NCBI RefSeq assembly: GCF_028283705.1
Contig: NZ_JAPWKD010000032.1
Location: 372,001-436,000 of the forward strand
From: Pantoea sp.
GTDB lineage: Bacteria > Pseudomonadota > Gammaproteobacteria > Enterobacterales > Enterobacteriaceae
Direction: 5' to 3'
Length of the DNA: 64,000 bases
The first letter of the stretch is position 1. Every line of letters begins with the position of its first letter. The notes beneath the pieces were generated by a model. The model had not been told where the DNA came from, did not search any database, and worked only from the letters and a program-made list of their open reading frames with translations. Both the position numbers and the translations under genes were made by a program. Of the stretch, positions 26,946 to 35,842 are shown piece after piece.

Positions 26946-27365
26946 TCAATATCGAAATTGAATGCCTGCGCCCGCCAGCGGATGGTTGAAATCCACAGTG
27001 ATCGAATCACCAGAGATTTCACGGATCACCCCCGGCATCTCGCTGCCACCCATGCCGCTGAACAGCATAATGGCACCGACTTCCGGCTCTCCAGCATCGA
27101 TAAAATCACGACGGGAGAAGTATTGGATCAGGTCCGGGCTGATGCCACCGAAGGCATCCTCCGGCGCCAGGGTAAAGCCGTGCTTGTCGCCGACTTTACG
27201 TCCCAGCAGTTCCTGCTCCAGCGCTGCCGACAGGCTGCCATCGCCCAGACGAAACAGCGCGGGTTTGCCGTTGGCGCGCGTTGATTCCGCTGTCGAGCCA
27301 TCTTCCAGCTTCAGCGTAAAATGCACCAGCAGGGCGCTATCGCGCTGTACAGTGTCTGTCATCAT
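26946..27365 (-). CDS. fkpB: FKBP-type peptidyl-prolyl isomerase FkpB, truncated by a frameshift
   Basis: SlpA-type FKBP prolyl isomerase/chaperone (139 residues; about 149 in E. coli). It matches E. coli throughout (VHFTLKLEDGSTAEST, PDLIQYFSRRDFIDAGEPE, SITVDFNHPLAG) up to GIQF, then reads RY and stops at TGA. The expected last strand and tail, DIEVLEIDPQLEG, is encoded in the +1 frame immediately after. One extra T in CAATTTCGATATTGA accounts for the shift. In the +1 frame no stop occurs before the ispH ATG, so correction alone would fuse FkpB to IspH. The product may be defective; a sequencing error, a mutation or recoding are all possible. Two adjacent ATGs (27365, 27362) could start it. 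Confidence 0.8.
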   Translation of the reverse strand: MMTDTVQRDSALLVHFTLKLEDGSTAESTRANGKPALFRLGDGSLSAALEQELLGRKVGDKHGFTLAPEDAFGGISPDLIQYFSRRDFIDAGEPEVGAIMLFSGMGGSEMPGVIREISGDSITVDFNHPLAGAGIQFRY

Positions 27366-27371
27366 TTACCC

Positions 27372-27872
27372 TTAATCTTTAACCTGTTTGCCTTTCGGGC
27401 TAAAGAAGCCCTCCAGCACCACCAGCGCCGCGCCGATGCAGATCCCGCAGTCGGCGATGTTGAAGGTCGCGAAGTGCCAGTCACCGATATAGAAGTCGAT
27501 AAAATCGACCACGAACCCGTGGTAAGCACGATCAAACAGGTTACCTAATGCCCCGCCGATGATCAGCGCGTAAGCAATATTGGTTAACTTGTTGCGGGCA
27601 GGATTGCGATACATCATCACCAGTAACGCAACCACAATGGCGATCGCGATCCCAGCAAAGAACCAGCGCTGCCAGCCGCCTTTGTCCGCCAGGAAGCTGA
27701 ACGCCGCGCCATAGTTGTGCGCATAGAACAGGTTCAGGAACGGCATCAGCGACCGCGTTTCGTGCAGCATCATGTTATTCATGACCCACTGCTTACTGGC
27801 GAAGTCGACAACAATCACCACCAGCACCAGCCACAGCCAGCGCAATCCGGTTGAGAAAATAGCTTTACTCAT
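27372..27872 (-). CDS. lspA: Lipoprotein signal peptidase (signal peptidase II)
   Basis: Inner-membrane aspartyl protease that removes signal peptides from prolipoproteins; the globomycin target. The 166 residues carry four hydrophobic segments. The two catalytic Asp regions are GGALGNLFDRAYHGFVVDF and FNIADCGICIG. The ATG shares one base with the ileS stop (TGATG), so the pair is translationally coupled, and fkpB follows after 6 bases. Confidence 0.97.
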   Translation of the reverse strand: MSKAIFSTGLRWLWLVLVVIVVDFASKQWVMNNMMLHETRSLMPFLNLFYAHNYGAAFSFLADKGGWQRWFFAGIAIAIVVALLVMMYRNPARNKLTNIAYALIIGGALGNLFDRAYHGFVVDFIDFYIGDWHFATFNIADCGICIGAALVVLEGFFSPKGKQVKD

Positions 27873-30691
27873 CAGGCAAACTTACGCTCTTCGCCGTTAC
27901 CGGCCACGTTGGTGTAACAACGTCCGCAGACCGCCGCGTGCTCCGGGTTCTGACCAACGTCGGTAGTGTAATGCCAGCAGCGTGGACATTTCTCGCCTTC
28001 TGCTTTATGCAACGCGATTTTCAGACCTTTCAGCAATTCGCTCTGCTGTGCTTCGTCGCTTGCCGTAACGTAATCCGCCACCGTGGCACCGGAGGTCAGC
28101 AGTACAAAGCGCAGCTCATTGCCCAGCGCCTGCAGTTTGGTCGCCAGTTCAGCATCCGCGTACAACGTAACCGTTGCTTCCAGCGAGCCACCGATACGTT
28201 TATCGCCACGCGCCTGTTCAATCACCTTGTTCACTTCACCGCGTACTTTCAGCAGTTCAGCCCAGTACGCATCATTCAGCGCTTCGTCTGCCGCCAGACC
28301 AAACAGGCCGTCGTACCATTCTTCGGTAAACACGTATTGCGCACGATCGCCCGGCAGGTAACCCCAGATTTCATCTGCAGTGAAGGACATGATCGGTGCC
28401 ATCCAGCGAACCAGCGCTTCCACGATGTGCCACAGCGCGGTCTGGCAGCTGCGACGCGCCAGGCTGTCGCCCTTCGCGGTGTACTGACGGTCTTTGATGA
28501 TGTCGAGGTAGAACGACCCCATCTCAATCGAGCAGAACTGCATCAGACGCTGGATAACTTCATGGAAATCGTAGTTAGCGTAGGATTCCACGATATCCGC
28601 CTGCGCAGCCTGTGCACGGCCTACGGCCCAGCGATCCAGTACCACCATCTCTTCCGGGCTGACTTTATCGGTCGCCGGATTGAAGCCGCTCAGGTTAGCC
28701 AGCAGGAAACGTGCGGTGTTACGGATACGACGATAAGCATCCGCTGAACGCTTCAGGATCTCATCGGAGACCGCCATCTCACCGGAATAGTCGGTTGAAG
28801 CCACCCACAGACGCAAAATGTCTGCGCCCAGCTTGTCCATCACATCCTGCGGTGCGACGGTGTTGCCGATGGATTTCGACATTTTGCGGCCCTGACCATC
28901 CACGGTAAAACCGTGCGTCAGTACCTGGCGATATGGCGCTTTGCCTTTCATCGCGGTCGAAATCATCAGTGAAGACATAAACCAGCCGCGATGCTGATCC
29001 GAGCCTTCCAGATACATATCCGGGCTATGGCCTTCAAATTCCGGGCGGGCGTCAACTACGGCATAGCTGGTTGAACCTGAATCGAACCACACATCCAGCG
29101 TATCCGGCACCTTGGTGTAGTTGTCAGCGTCGTCGCCCATCAGATCGCGTGGGTCGAGATCCCACCACGCCTGAATACCATCCTGCTCCACACGCTGTGC
29201 CACTTTCTCCATCAGCTCCAGCGTATCCGGGTGCAGCTGTTCGGTCTCGTTATGGACGAACAACGCCATCGGCACACCCCAGGTGCGCTGACGGGAGATA
29301 CACCAGTCCGGGCGGTTGGCCACCATCGCTTCGATACGTGCCTGGCCCCAGTCCGGGATCCACTGCACGCCTTTGATCTCTTTCAGCGACTGCGCACGCA
29401 GGCCTTTCTGATCCATGCTGATAAACCACTGCGGCGTCGCACGGAAGATGATCGGCGTTTTATGACGCCAGCAGTGTGGATAACTGTGCAGCAGTTTTTC
29501 CACATGCAACAGCGCGCCTTTTTCCTTCAGCAGCTCAACGATCATATCGTTGGCTTTAAATACGTTAACGCCGTCCAGCGTCGGGTAGGTGCCCGGCAGA
29601 TACGCGCCATCCGGTCCAACCGGGTTAGCAGTTTCCAGGCCGTATTTCTGACCAATCACGTAGTCATCAGGACCGTGACCCGGAGCGGTATGCACCGCAC
29701 CGGTACCGGCTTCAAGGGTGACGTGTTCGCCCAGCACCACTTTCGACTGGATGTTTTCCAGGAAAGGATGCTGGAACAGTTGCAGCTCCAGCGCCGCGCC
29801 TTTGCACTCACCCAGCACGCGCCACTCGCTGATACCGGCGCGCTTCATCACGCTTTCTACCAGGTCTTTGGCGAGGATCAGGCTACGGCCTTCGATTTGC
29901 ACCAGCTGGTATTCAAATTCCGGATGCAGAGAGATACCGCGGTTGGCTGGCATGGTCCACGGGGTGGTAGTCCAGATAACCAGAGAAACCGGGCCTTCAG
30001 ACGCAGTGACGCCAAATTTGGCGCGTACCGTATCAGCATCCAGTGCGTTGAACATCACGTCGATAGATGGAGACGTTTTGTCGTAGTATTCGACTTCCGC
30101 TTCAGCCAGCGCCGAACGGCAATCCAGACACCAGTGCACCGGCTTCGCGCCTTTATGCAGGTGACCATTGCCGATGATTTTGCCCAGCGCACGGATGATG
30201 TTGGCTTCAGTCTGGAAGTTCATGGTCAGGTACGGATGATCCCAGTCACCCAGCACACCAAGACGGATAAAGTCTTTTTTCTGTCCTTCCACCTGCTCCG
30301 CCGCGTATTTACGGCAGGCTTCACGGAATTCCGCCGCGCTGACTTTCTCGCCCGGCTTACCAATCATCTGCTCAACTTTGTGTTCGATCGGCAGACCGTG
30401 GCAGTCCCAGCCCGGTACATAAGGCGAATCAAAGCCCGCCATGCCTTTCGACTTAACGATAATGTCTTTCAGAATCTTGTTAACGGAGTGACCAATATGA
30501 ATGCTGCCGTTCGCGTAGGGAGGGCCATCATGCAGAATAAAGGTTTTTTTCCCTTTTTTGGCTTCGCGGATGATGCCGTACAGGTTGTCATCATACCAAC
30601 GTTGCAGCATTCCCGGTTCGCGTTTAGCCAGATCGCCACGCATCGGGAACCCCGTTTCCGGCAAATTCAGGGTAGATTTATAGTCACTCAT
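27872..30691 (-). CDS. ileS: Isoleucyl-tRNA synthetase
   Basis: Class I aminoacyl-tRNA synthetase that charges tRNA-Ile and edits valine. The 939 residues contain the HIGH motif in GSIHIGHSVNK near residue 66, the CP1 editing domain, KMSKS in GQGRKMSKSIGN near 603, and a C-terminal zinc finger (CPRCWHY and CGRCYTN). The length is one residue above E. coli. It is the second gene of the ribF-ileS-lspA-fkpB-ispH operon. Confidence 0.98.
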   Translation of the reverse strand: MSDYKSTLNLPETGFPMRGDLAKREPGMLQRWYDDNLYGIIREAKKGKKTFILHDGPPYANGSIHIGHSVNKILKDIIVKSKGMAGFDSPYVPGWDCHGLPIEHKVEQMIGKPGEKVSAAEFREACRKYAAEQVEGQKKDFIRLGVLGDWDHPYLTMNFQTEANIIRALGKIIGNGHLHKGAKPVHWCLDCRSALAEAEVEYYDKTSPSIDVMFNALDADTVRAKFGVTASEGPVSLVIWTTTPWTMPANRGISLHPEFEYQLVQIEGRSLILAKDLVESVMKRAGISEWRVLGECKGAALELQLFQHPFLENIQSKVVLGEHVTLEAGTGAVHTAPGHGPDDYVIGQKYGLETANPVGPDGAYLPGTYPTLDGVNVFKANDMIVELLKEKGALLHVEKLLHSYPHCWRHKTPIIFRATPQWFISMDQKGLRAQSLKEIKGVQWIPDWGQARIEAMVANRPDWCISRQRTWGVPMALFVHNETEQLHPDTLELMEKVAQRVEQDGIQAWWDLDPRDLMGDDADNYTKVPDTLDVWFDSGSTSYAVVDARPEFEGHSPDMYLEGSDQHRGWFMSSLMISTAMKGKAPYRQVLTHGFTVDGQGRKMSKSIGNTVAPQDVMDKLGADILRLWVASTDYSGEMAVSDEILKRSADAYRRIRNTARFLLANLSGFNPATDKVSPEEMVVLDRWAVGRAQAAQADIVESYANYDFHEVIQRLMQFCSIEMGSFYLDIIKDRQYTAKGDSLARRSCQTALWHIVEALVRWMAPIMSFTADEIWGYLPGDRAQYVFTEEWYDGLFGLAADEALNDAYWAELLKVRGEVNKVIEQARGDKRIGGSLEATVTLYADAELATKLQALGNELRFVLLTSGATVADYVTASDEAQQSELLKGLKIALHKAEGEKCPRCWHYTTDVGQNPEHAAVCGRCYTNVAGNGEERKFA

Positions 30692-30748
30692 CAGATTCTC
30701 GGTTCCATATTTCGGTCATTAAACCGGTGTTTTTATACCCGCCATACT

Positions 30749-31690
30749 TCAGGTTGCAGGGTATAGCCCAAAAAATTGTCGGGCCGTCACCACATCTTTC
30801 GCTATTTGTTCTTTCAGGGCGTCCAGCGAGGCGAAACGCTGTTCGCTGCGAATCTTATGCCTCAGCACCACTTCAATGTGACGCCCATAAAGATTCATAT
30901 TTGTGTCGAGCAGGTGAACTTCAAGCTGCTGACGCAGACCTTTTACCGTCGGGCGCGTACCAATGTTGGCAACGCCAGGGATAGGTTCGTCACCCAGACC
31001 CAGCACTTCAACCGCAAATACGCCTTTCACCGGCGTTACCGTACGGCGTAAAGGGAGATTCGCGGTGGGAAAACCAATGGTGCGCCCCAGTGCATCACCG
31101 TGCACCACGCGGCCTGAAATGCTGAAGGGATGGCCCAGCAATGCCTGCGCCTGAGCAAAGTCATCCTGCGCCAACGCCTGCCGCACCGCGGTACTGCTGA
31201 TGCGTATACCAACACCATCACAAAAAGTCTGGGTGCTGATGACATCAAAGCCATATTCCGTACCGGCTTTCTGTAATAACAGGAAATCGCCCTGGCGACC
31301 AGCACCAAAGCGGAAATCATCGCCGACTGCGAGGAATTTGACGTTCAGCTTTTCCACCAACAGTTCAGCGATAAAGCTTTGTGCCGAATGGGCAGCAAAG
31401 CGGCGATCGAAGCGTACACACAACACCTCATCCACACCTGCCTGCTGTAAATACTTCAGCTTTTCACGCAGACGCGTCAGGCGTGCCGGCGCTTTATCAC
31501 CTGCAAACAGCTCCAGCGGCTGTGGTTCGAACAGCATCACTATCACCGGCAGCTGCCGCCTGCGGCCTTCTTCAATCAGTTCAGCCATCAATGCCTGATG
31601 GCCGCGATGGAAACCGTCAAAATTACCAATGGTCAGGACGCAGCCGCGATGCTGCTCATTGAGATTGTAAATACCGCGGATAAACTTCAT
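30749..31690 (-). CDS. ribF: Bifunctional riboflavin kinase/FAD synthetase
   Basis: Phosphorylates riboflavin to FMN and adenylylates it to FAD. The 313 residues have an N-terminal nucleotidyltransferase domain (TIGNFDGFHRGHQALM, with the HxGH-like motif) and a C-terminal kinase domain (GRVVHGDALGRTIGFPTANL). It is the first gene of the operon leading into ileS 57 bases downstream and is divergent from rpsT. Confidence 0.97.
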   Translation of the reverse strand: MKFIRGIYNLNEQHRGCVLTIGNFDGFHRGHQALMAELIEEGRRRQLPVIVMLFEPQPLELFAGDKAPARLTRLREKLKYLQQAGVDEVLCVRFDRRFAAHSAQSFIAELLVEKLNVKFLAVGDDFRFGAGRQGDFLLLQKAGTEYGFDVISTQTFCDGVGIRISSTAVRQALAQDDFAQAQALLGHPFSISGRVVHGDALGRTIGFPTANLPLRRTVTPVKGVFAVEVLGLGDEPIPGVANIGTRPTVKGLRQQLEVHLLDTNMNLYGRHIEVVLRHKIRSEQRFASLDALKEQIAKDVVTARQFFGLYPAT

Positions 31691-31860
31691 GGCTGACTCA
31701 AACCGGTGGAAATCGGCGGATTATACCCTTGAATAGCGTTCAGGTTAACCCGTATGCGTGCCTTTCCTGCTTCTGTTGCAGCTTAATCCGCGTGCAGGCA
31801 GGGGCTTAGGTGCGATCTTGAGAATTTTATTGCGAAATACTGTATTCAACGAGGTGATGC

Positions 31861-31869
31861 TGGTAGAAT
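31861..31869 (+). promoter_or_regulatory. rpsT P1 (extended -10)
   Basis: TGGTAGAAT gives an extended -10 (TG, one base, TAGAAT with five of six matches). The -35 region is poor, as expected for extended -10 promoters. It lies upstream of the stronger P2, in the tandem arrangement known for E. coli rpsT. Confidence 0.5.
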
Positions 31870-31932
31870 CTTGCGCCATCAATTACGTAACCGGGTGTCG
31901 TTTGTAAAACGACGCTTATTTGCACAAATCCA

Positions 31933-31961
31933 TTGACAAAAGAAGGCACAAAAGGCATAGT
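31933..31961 (+). promoter_or_regulatory. rpsT P2 promoter
   Basis: A perfect -35 TTGACA (31933-31938), a 17-base spacer and -10 CATAGT (four of six), followed by the GC-rich discriminator TCCTCGGCC. Such discriminators are typical of stringently controlled ribosomal promoters. Confidence 0.75.
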
Positions 31962-32008
31962 CCTCGGCCTTTGATTTGTCCATATAGAACACATTTGGGA
32001 GTTGGACC

Positions 32009-32272
32009 TTGGCTAATATCAAATCAGCTAAGAAACGCGCCGTAACATCTGAGAAACGTCGCAAGCATAACGCGAGCAACCGTTCTATGATGCGTACTTT
32101 CATCAAGAAAGTATACGCGGCTATCGCAACAGGCGACAAAGCTGCTGCGCAGAACGCATTCAACGAAATGCAACCGATCGTGGACCGTCAGGCTGCTAAA
32201 GGTCTGATCCACAAAAACAAAGCTGCACGTCATAAGTCAAACCTGACTGCACAGATCAACAAACTGGCTTAA
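32009..32272 (+). CDS. rpsT: 30S ribosomal protein S20
   Basis: Binds 16S rRNA early in 30S assembly. The 87-residue, Lys/Arg/Ala-rich protein (ANIKSAKKRA, HKNKAARHKS, NLTAQINKLA) matches E. coli S20 closely. The start is TTG at 32009 with GGGAG upstream; the rare start is shared with E. coli, where it is needed for S20 autoregulation of translation. Confidence 0.97.
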   Translation: MANIKSAKKRAVTSEKRRKHNASNRSMMRTFIKKVYAAIATGDKAAAQNAFNEMQPIVDRQAAKGLIHKNKAARHKSNLTAQINKLA

Positions 32273-32301
32273 TCGCCCGGCTGTTAATCGCTTTGTGAAA
32301 G

Positions 32302-32325
32302 AACCGGCGCTAAGCCGGTTTTTTT
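32302..32325 (+). terminator. rpsT intrinsic terminator
   Basis: AACCGGC and GCCGGTT form a 7-bp stem around GCTAA, followed by a run of seven T. It lies 29 bases after the rpsT stop, just before the convergent nhaR. Confidence 0.9.
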
Positions 32326-32332
32326 CTGCCTG

Positions 32333-33226
32333 TTATTTGCCGCTAAACAACGTGCTGAAGTCACCATGACAGATGCGCTGCACCGCCGGATGCTGAATCA
32401 TACGCTCGGCAAAAATCACGTGATACTCCTCCATCACCGCGTCCAGACGCCCCATCTCCTGAATCGTATCATCGCGATAAATGGCATCACCGTAGAGCGT
32501 AGGGGCGACAAAAATCGCGTTATGCTGCGCCCCAAACGCCTTCATTAATGCCGCATCATCAAACTCGCCAAGAATCTCAACTTGTAATCCCTGGCTGTGG
32601 ATCCAGTTCAGCAGCTTACGTCCCAACATGGAACGACGGCCTGGAATCAGCAAACGCCGCTGTTCCAGGCAGGCCGGGAAAGCCTGTTCCGGCCAGGGCG
32701 CGCTACACCAAAAGCTGACCGGACACTCACCCAATTTGACCGAGAACAGCCCCTCCTGCTGCGTCGAATCAATCGGGCAGTCGGAGACTATCATATCCAG
32801 CTTATGCTGGCTCAGTTGCTCCAGCAGCAGCTCATGCGTCGATTCAAAGCAGCGCAGATGTATCTTCTCATCGGCCACTACCGCCGCCTCCAGCACCTTA
32901 CTGACGAGTTGCTTGGACAGCGCATCGGCAATGCCGACATCAAACAGCAGATGGGACTCTTTGCGGTAGTTGACGATATCGAGCATTTCCTGGCTCAGCA
33001 TAAACATGCGATCGGCATAGCGAAACACCAGCTGCCCCAGCTCGGTTGGGACCAGCCCGCGTCCCTGACGGCGAAACAGTTTGCCTTGCAGACGGTCTTC
33101 CAGCGCCTTGATTTGCCCGGTGATGGTTTGCGGCGTGAGGAATAGCGCCTCCGCCGCACCAACAATCGAACCCTCACGGCAGACATGCCAGAAGTAATAC
33201 AGATGGTTGTAGTTGATATGTGACAT
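32333..33226 (-). CDS. nhaR: LysR-family activator of nhaA
   Basis: Sodium-responsive transcriptional activator of the Na+/H+ antiporter NhaA and, in E. coli, of osmC and pgaABCD. The 297 residues open with a LysR winged helix (NHLYYFWHVCREGSIVGAAE, LFLTPQTITGQIKALEDRLQ) and continue with the effector-binding domain. It lies 21 bases after nhaA in the same direction, an operon with its target, as in E. coli. Confidence 0.96.
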   Translation of the reverse strand: MSHINYNHLYYFWHVCREGSIVGAAEALFLTPQTITGQIKALEDRLQGKLFRRQGRGLVPTELGQLVFRYADRMFMLSQEMLDIVNYRKESHLLFDVGIADALSKQLVSKVLEAAVVADEKIHLRCFESTHELLLEQLSQHKLDMIVSDCPIDSTQQEGLFSVKLGECPVSFWCSAPWPEQAFPACLEQRRLLIPGRRSMLGRKLLNWIHSQGLQVEILGEFDDAALMKAFGAQHNAIFVAPTLYGDAIYRDDTIQEMGRLDAVMEEYHVIFAERMIQHPAVQRICHGDFSTLFSGK

Positions 33227-33247
33227 CTGCGCTCTCCCTGCGTCAGC

Positions 33248-34420
33248 TTATGCCACCTGGCGCGGCAGACGTCGCCACAGCAGGAAATAGCCGACGATGG
33301 CCGAGATGACCGACCCCAGCAAAATACCCAGTTTCGCCAACGTGATCAGCTGGGGATCGGCTTCGCCATACGCCAGCGAGGCTATAAAAATCGACATGGT
33401 AAAGCCGATGCCGCACAACACGCCGACGGCAGCGATATCGCGTAACGAGGTATTATCCGGCAATTTTGCTACCCCGGTTTTTACGCCAAGCCAGCAAAAC
33501 AGCGTGATGCCAAGGGGTTTGCCGATAAACAGCCCCAGCATGATGCCGAGCGGCAGCAGCGAGAACAGGCTGCCTGGTGTCACTCCCGCCAGCGAAACGC
33601 CTGCATTGGCGAAGGCAAACAGCGGCAGAATCAGCCAACGTACCCATGGATGCAGCGCGTGCTCCAGATGGATGGCCGGGGAATGGCCCTCTTTCTTCTT
33701 CAGCGGGATCAGGAAACCCACCACCACGCCAGCCAGCGTGGCATGCACGCCGGATTTCAACACTGCGGTCCACAGCACCAGCCCCACCAGCAAATACAAA
33801 CCGGTGTTACGCACATTCAGCAGGTTCATGATGCCCAGCACCACAATCGCGCCAGCGGCCACACCTAAAGACATTAAAGAAAGATCGCTGGTATAGAACA
33901 GCGCGATAATCACGATAGCGCCCAGATCGTCAATGATCGCCAGCGCCATCAGGAAGATCTTCAGCGCAGGCGGAACCCGGCTACCCAGCAGTGCCAGGAT
34001 ACCCAGCGCGAAAGCGATATCAGTTGCTGTGGGAATGGCCCAGCCGCTGCGGGTGGCTGCATCACCGACGTTAAAGAGCAGGAACACTAAGCCGGGGACC
34101 ACCATACCGCCAAGCGCCGCAATCAGCGGGAAAATCGCCTGATCGCGTCGGGCCAGCGCCCCCATCACCATTTCCCGCTTCACCTCCAGGCCAACCATCA
34201 GGAAGAACACCGCCATCAGCGCATCGTTGATCCACAGCAGCAAATTTTTGCTGATGTCCAGCGCACCAAAACGGAACTCCACCGGAATGTTAAGCAGATC
34301 GAGATAACCCTGATGGGTGTTGACGTTGTTAGCCAGCAGCATGGCAATGGCCGCGGCAATAATCAGCACGACGCCGCTGCTGGCGTCGCTGTTAAGCAAT
34401 TTTTTCAAACGGATATTCAC
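33248..34420 (-). CDS. nhaA: Na+/H+ antiporter NhaA
   Basis: Electrogenic 2H+/Na+ antiporter for sodium and pH homeostasis. The 390 residues carry about 12 membrane segments. The paired ion-binding aspartates lie in MALAIIDDLGAIVIIALFYT (Asp163/164 equivalents), and the TM IV region reads PTATDIAFALG. The start is GTG at 34420 with AAGGA upstream; E. coli also uses GTG here. It is co-transcribed with nhaR. Confidence 0.97.
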   Translation of the reverse strand: MNIRLKKLLNSDASSGVVLIIAAAIAMLLANNVNTHQGYLDLLNIPVEFRFGALDISKNLLLWINDALMAVFFLMVGLEVKREMVMGALARRDQAIFPLIAALGGMVVPGLVFLLFNVGDAATRSGWAIPTATDIAFALGILALLGSRVPPALKIFLMALAIIDDLGAIVIIALFYTSDLSLMSLGVAAGAIVVLGIMNLLNVRNTGLYLLVGLVLWTAVLKSGVHATLAGVVVGFLIPLKKKEGHSPAIHLEHALHPWVRWLILPLFAFANAGVSLAGVTPGSLFSLLPLGIMLGLFIGKPLGITLFCWLGVKTGVAKLPDNTSLRDIAAVGVLCGIGFTMSIFIASLAYGEADPQLITLAKLGILLGSVISAIVGYFLLWRRLPRQVA

Positions 34421-34547
34421 GTCCAGATTCCTTGTTGTAAGCGAATAGTAAAAAGGCGATTAGCTTAGCGGCAATATTAACTCGAAAAAAACAGATTATT
34501 TATTAGGCCAGGTTCGAAAAAACCGAATGATTGGGGGAAGGCAGGCA

Positions 34548-34577
34548 ATAAAAAGCCAGCGGCGTAGCGCTGGCTTT
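34548..34577 (-). terminator. dnaKJ intrinsic terminator
   Basis: On the minus strand AAAGCCAGCG and CGCTGGCTTT form a 10-bp stem with a six-base loop, followed by TTTTATTG. It lies about 20 bases after the dnaJ stop. Confidence 0.88.
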
Positions 34578-34596
34578 CAGGATGACGCAGAAAAAC

Positions 34597-35742
34597 TTAG
34601 CGGGTTAAGTCGTCAAAAAACTTCTTCACGCCGTCAAAGAAGCTCTTGGAACGAGGGCTATTTTTCTCACCGGTCGGGCCGCCAAAACTCTCCTCCAGTT
34701 CACGCAGCAGCGCTTTCTGTTTGTCGTTCAGGCTGACAGGGGTTTCCACCACCACGCGGCACAGCAGGTCACCCACCGCACCACCTCGTACTGATTTCAC
34801 GCCTTTACCGCGCATGCGGAACAATTTACCGGTCTGCGTTTCTGACGGTACTTTCAGCTTCACACGGCCATCCAGGGTCGGTACTTCAATCTCGCCGCCC
34901 AGGGCTGCCATCGCGAAGTTGATCGGCACTTCACAGTACAGGTTGTTATCTTCACGTTCGAAGATCGGGTGTTTTTTCACTGACACCTGAACATAAAGAT
35001 CGCCAGCCGGTGCGCCATGCTCACCCGCTTCCCCTTCTCCGCTCAGACGGATACGGTCACCGGTATCAACGCCAGCCGGGATTTTCACCGACAGGGTTTT
35101 CGAGCGCTCAACGCGACCGTGACCATGACAGGCGTTGCACGGATCTTTAATCACCGAGCCGCGACCATGACAGGTCGGGCACGCCTGCTGCACAGTGAAA
35201 AAGCCCTGGCGCATCTGCACCTGACCAGCACCATGACAGGTCGGACAGGTTTGGGGTTGCGTACCCGCCTTCGCGCCGCTGCCGTGGCAGACCTCACACT
35301 CTTCCAGGGTTGGAATGCGGATCTCTTTGGTCACGCCGCGCACCGCTTCTTCCAGCGTCAGGTCCATGTTGTAGCGTAAATCGGCGCCACGGGCAGCACG
35401 CTGACGGCGGCCACCACCAAAAATATCGCCAAATACGTCGCCAAAGATATCGCTGAAATCAGCACCGCCGCCGCCGAAGCCGCCGCCACCAAATCCACCG
35501 CCGCCCATGCCACCTTGTTCAAACGCCGCATGACCGTACTGGTCGTAGGCCGCACGCTTCTGCGCATCGGTCAGAATTTCGTAGGCTTCCTTAACCTCTT
35601 TGAATTTCGCTTCGGCTTCTTTATCGCCCGGGTTACGGTCCGGGTGATACTTCATCGCCAGGCGCTTATAAGCCTTTTTGATTTCGCGCTCATCAGCCGA
35701 TTTAGAGACGCCTAAGATCTCGTAAAAATCACTCTTCGCCAT
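34597..35742 (-). CDS. dnaJ: Hsp40 co-chaperone DnaJ
   Basis: Stimulates DnaK ATPase and delivers unfolded clients. The 381 residues comprise an N-terminal J domain with HPD (MKYHPDRNPGD), a Gly/Phe-rich linker (GGMGGGGFGGGGFGGGGADF), four zinc-binding CxxCxGxG repeats (CEVCHGSG, CPTCHGAG, CPTCHGRG, CNACHGHG) and the C-terminal substrate domain. It lies 100 bases after dnaK; a strong hairpin in that gap may set the DnaK:DnaJ ratio. Confidence 0.98.
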   Translation of the reverse strand: MAKSDFYEILGVSKSADEREIKKAYKRLAMKYHPDRNPGDKEAEAKFKEVKEAYEILTDAQKRAAYDQYGHAAFEQGGMGGGGFGGGGFGGGGADFSDIFGDVFGDIFGGGRRQRAARGADLRYNMDLTLEEAVRGVTKEIRIPTLEECEVCHGSGAKAGTQPQTCPTCHGAGQVQMRQGFFTVQQACPTCHGRGSVIKDPCNACHGHGRVERSKTLSVKIPAGVDTGDRIRLSGEGEAGEHGAPAGDLYVQVSVKKHPIFEREDNNLYCEVPINFAMAALGGEIEVPTLDGRVKLKVPSETQTGKLFRMRGKGVKSVRGGAVGDLLCRVVVETPVSLNDKQKALLRELEESFGGPTGEKNSPRSKSFFDGVKKFFDDLTR

Positions 35743-35762
35743 CTTCTGCCCTTAACATGATC

Positions 35763-35795
35763 GCACGGGCGTGGAGAGATCTCCTACGCCCGTGC
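35763..35795 (-). terminator. dnaK-dnaJ intercistronic hairpin
   Basis: GCACGGGCGT and ACGCCCGTGC are exact complements. Between them GGAGA and TCTCC form a second nested stem. No T-run follows on the minus strand, so this is better read as an attenuating or mRNA-processing structure than a full terminator. It sits 47 bases after the dnaK stop and about 20 before the dnaJ start. Confidence 0.65.
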
Positions 35796-35842
35796 TGGTT
35801 TCAACGGCTGTCAGGCCAGCCGTCGCGCCCGGTCAGGGGCAA

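Larger units (their letters stand above)
31691..32008 (+). other. ribF/rpsT divergent intergenic region
   Basis: These 318 bases hold no gene. The rpsT-proximal part contains two rpsT promoters, listed separately. The ribF-proximal part (31691-31830) contains nothing I can assign beyond AT-rich stretches likely to include the ribF promoter. Confidence 0.6.

Noticed and set aside
26912..27022. N-terminal extension of ispH from an ATG at 27022
   Set aside because: The extra residues are the out-of-frame end of fkpB and are not part of IspH; the ATG at 26911 has a strong ribosome-binding site and the conserved MQILLANPRGFC start.
29231..30766. A 511-codon plus-strand open frame opposite ileS
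   Set aside because: Shadow of a high-GC conserved gene. Its translation is low-complexity, rich in His/Arg/Phe, with no recognisable domain, while ileS on the other strand is full length and conserved.
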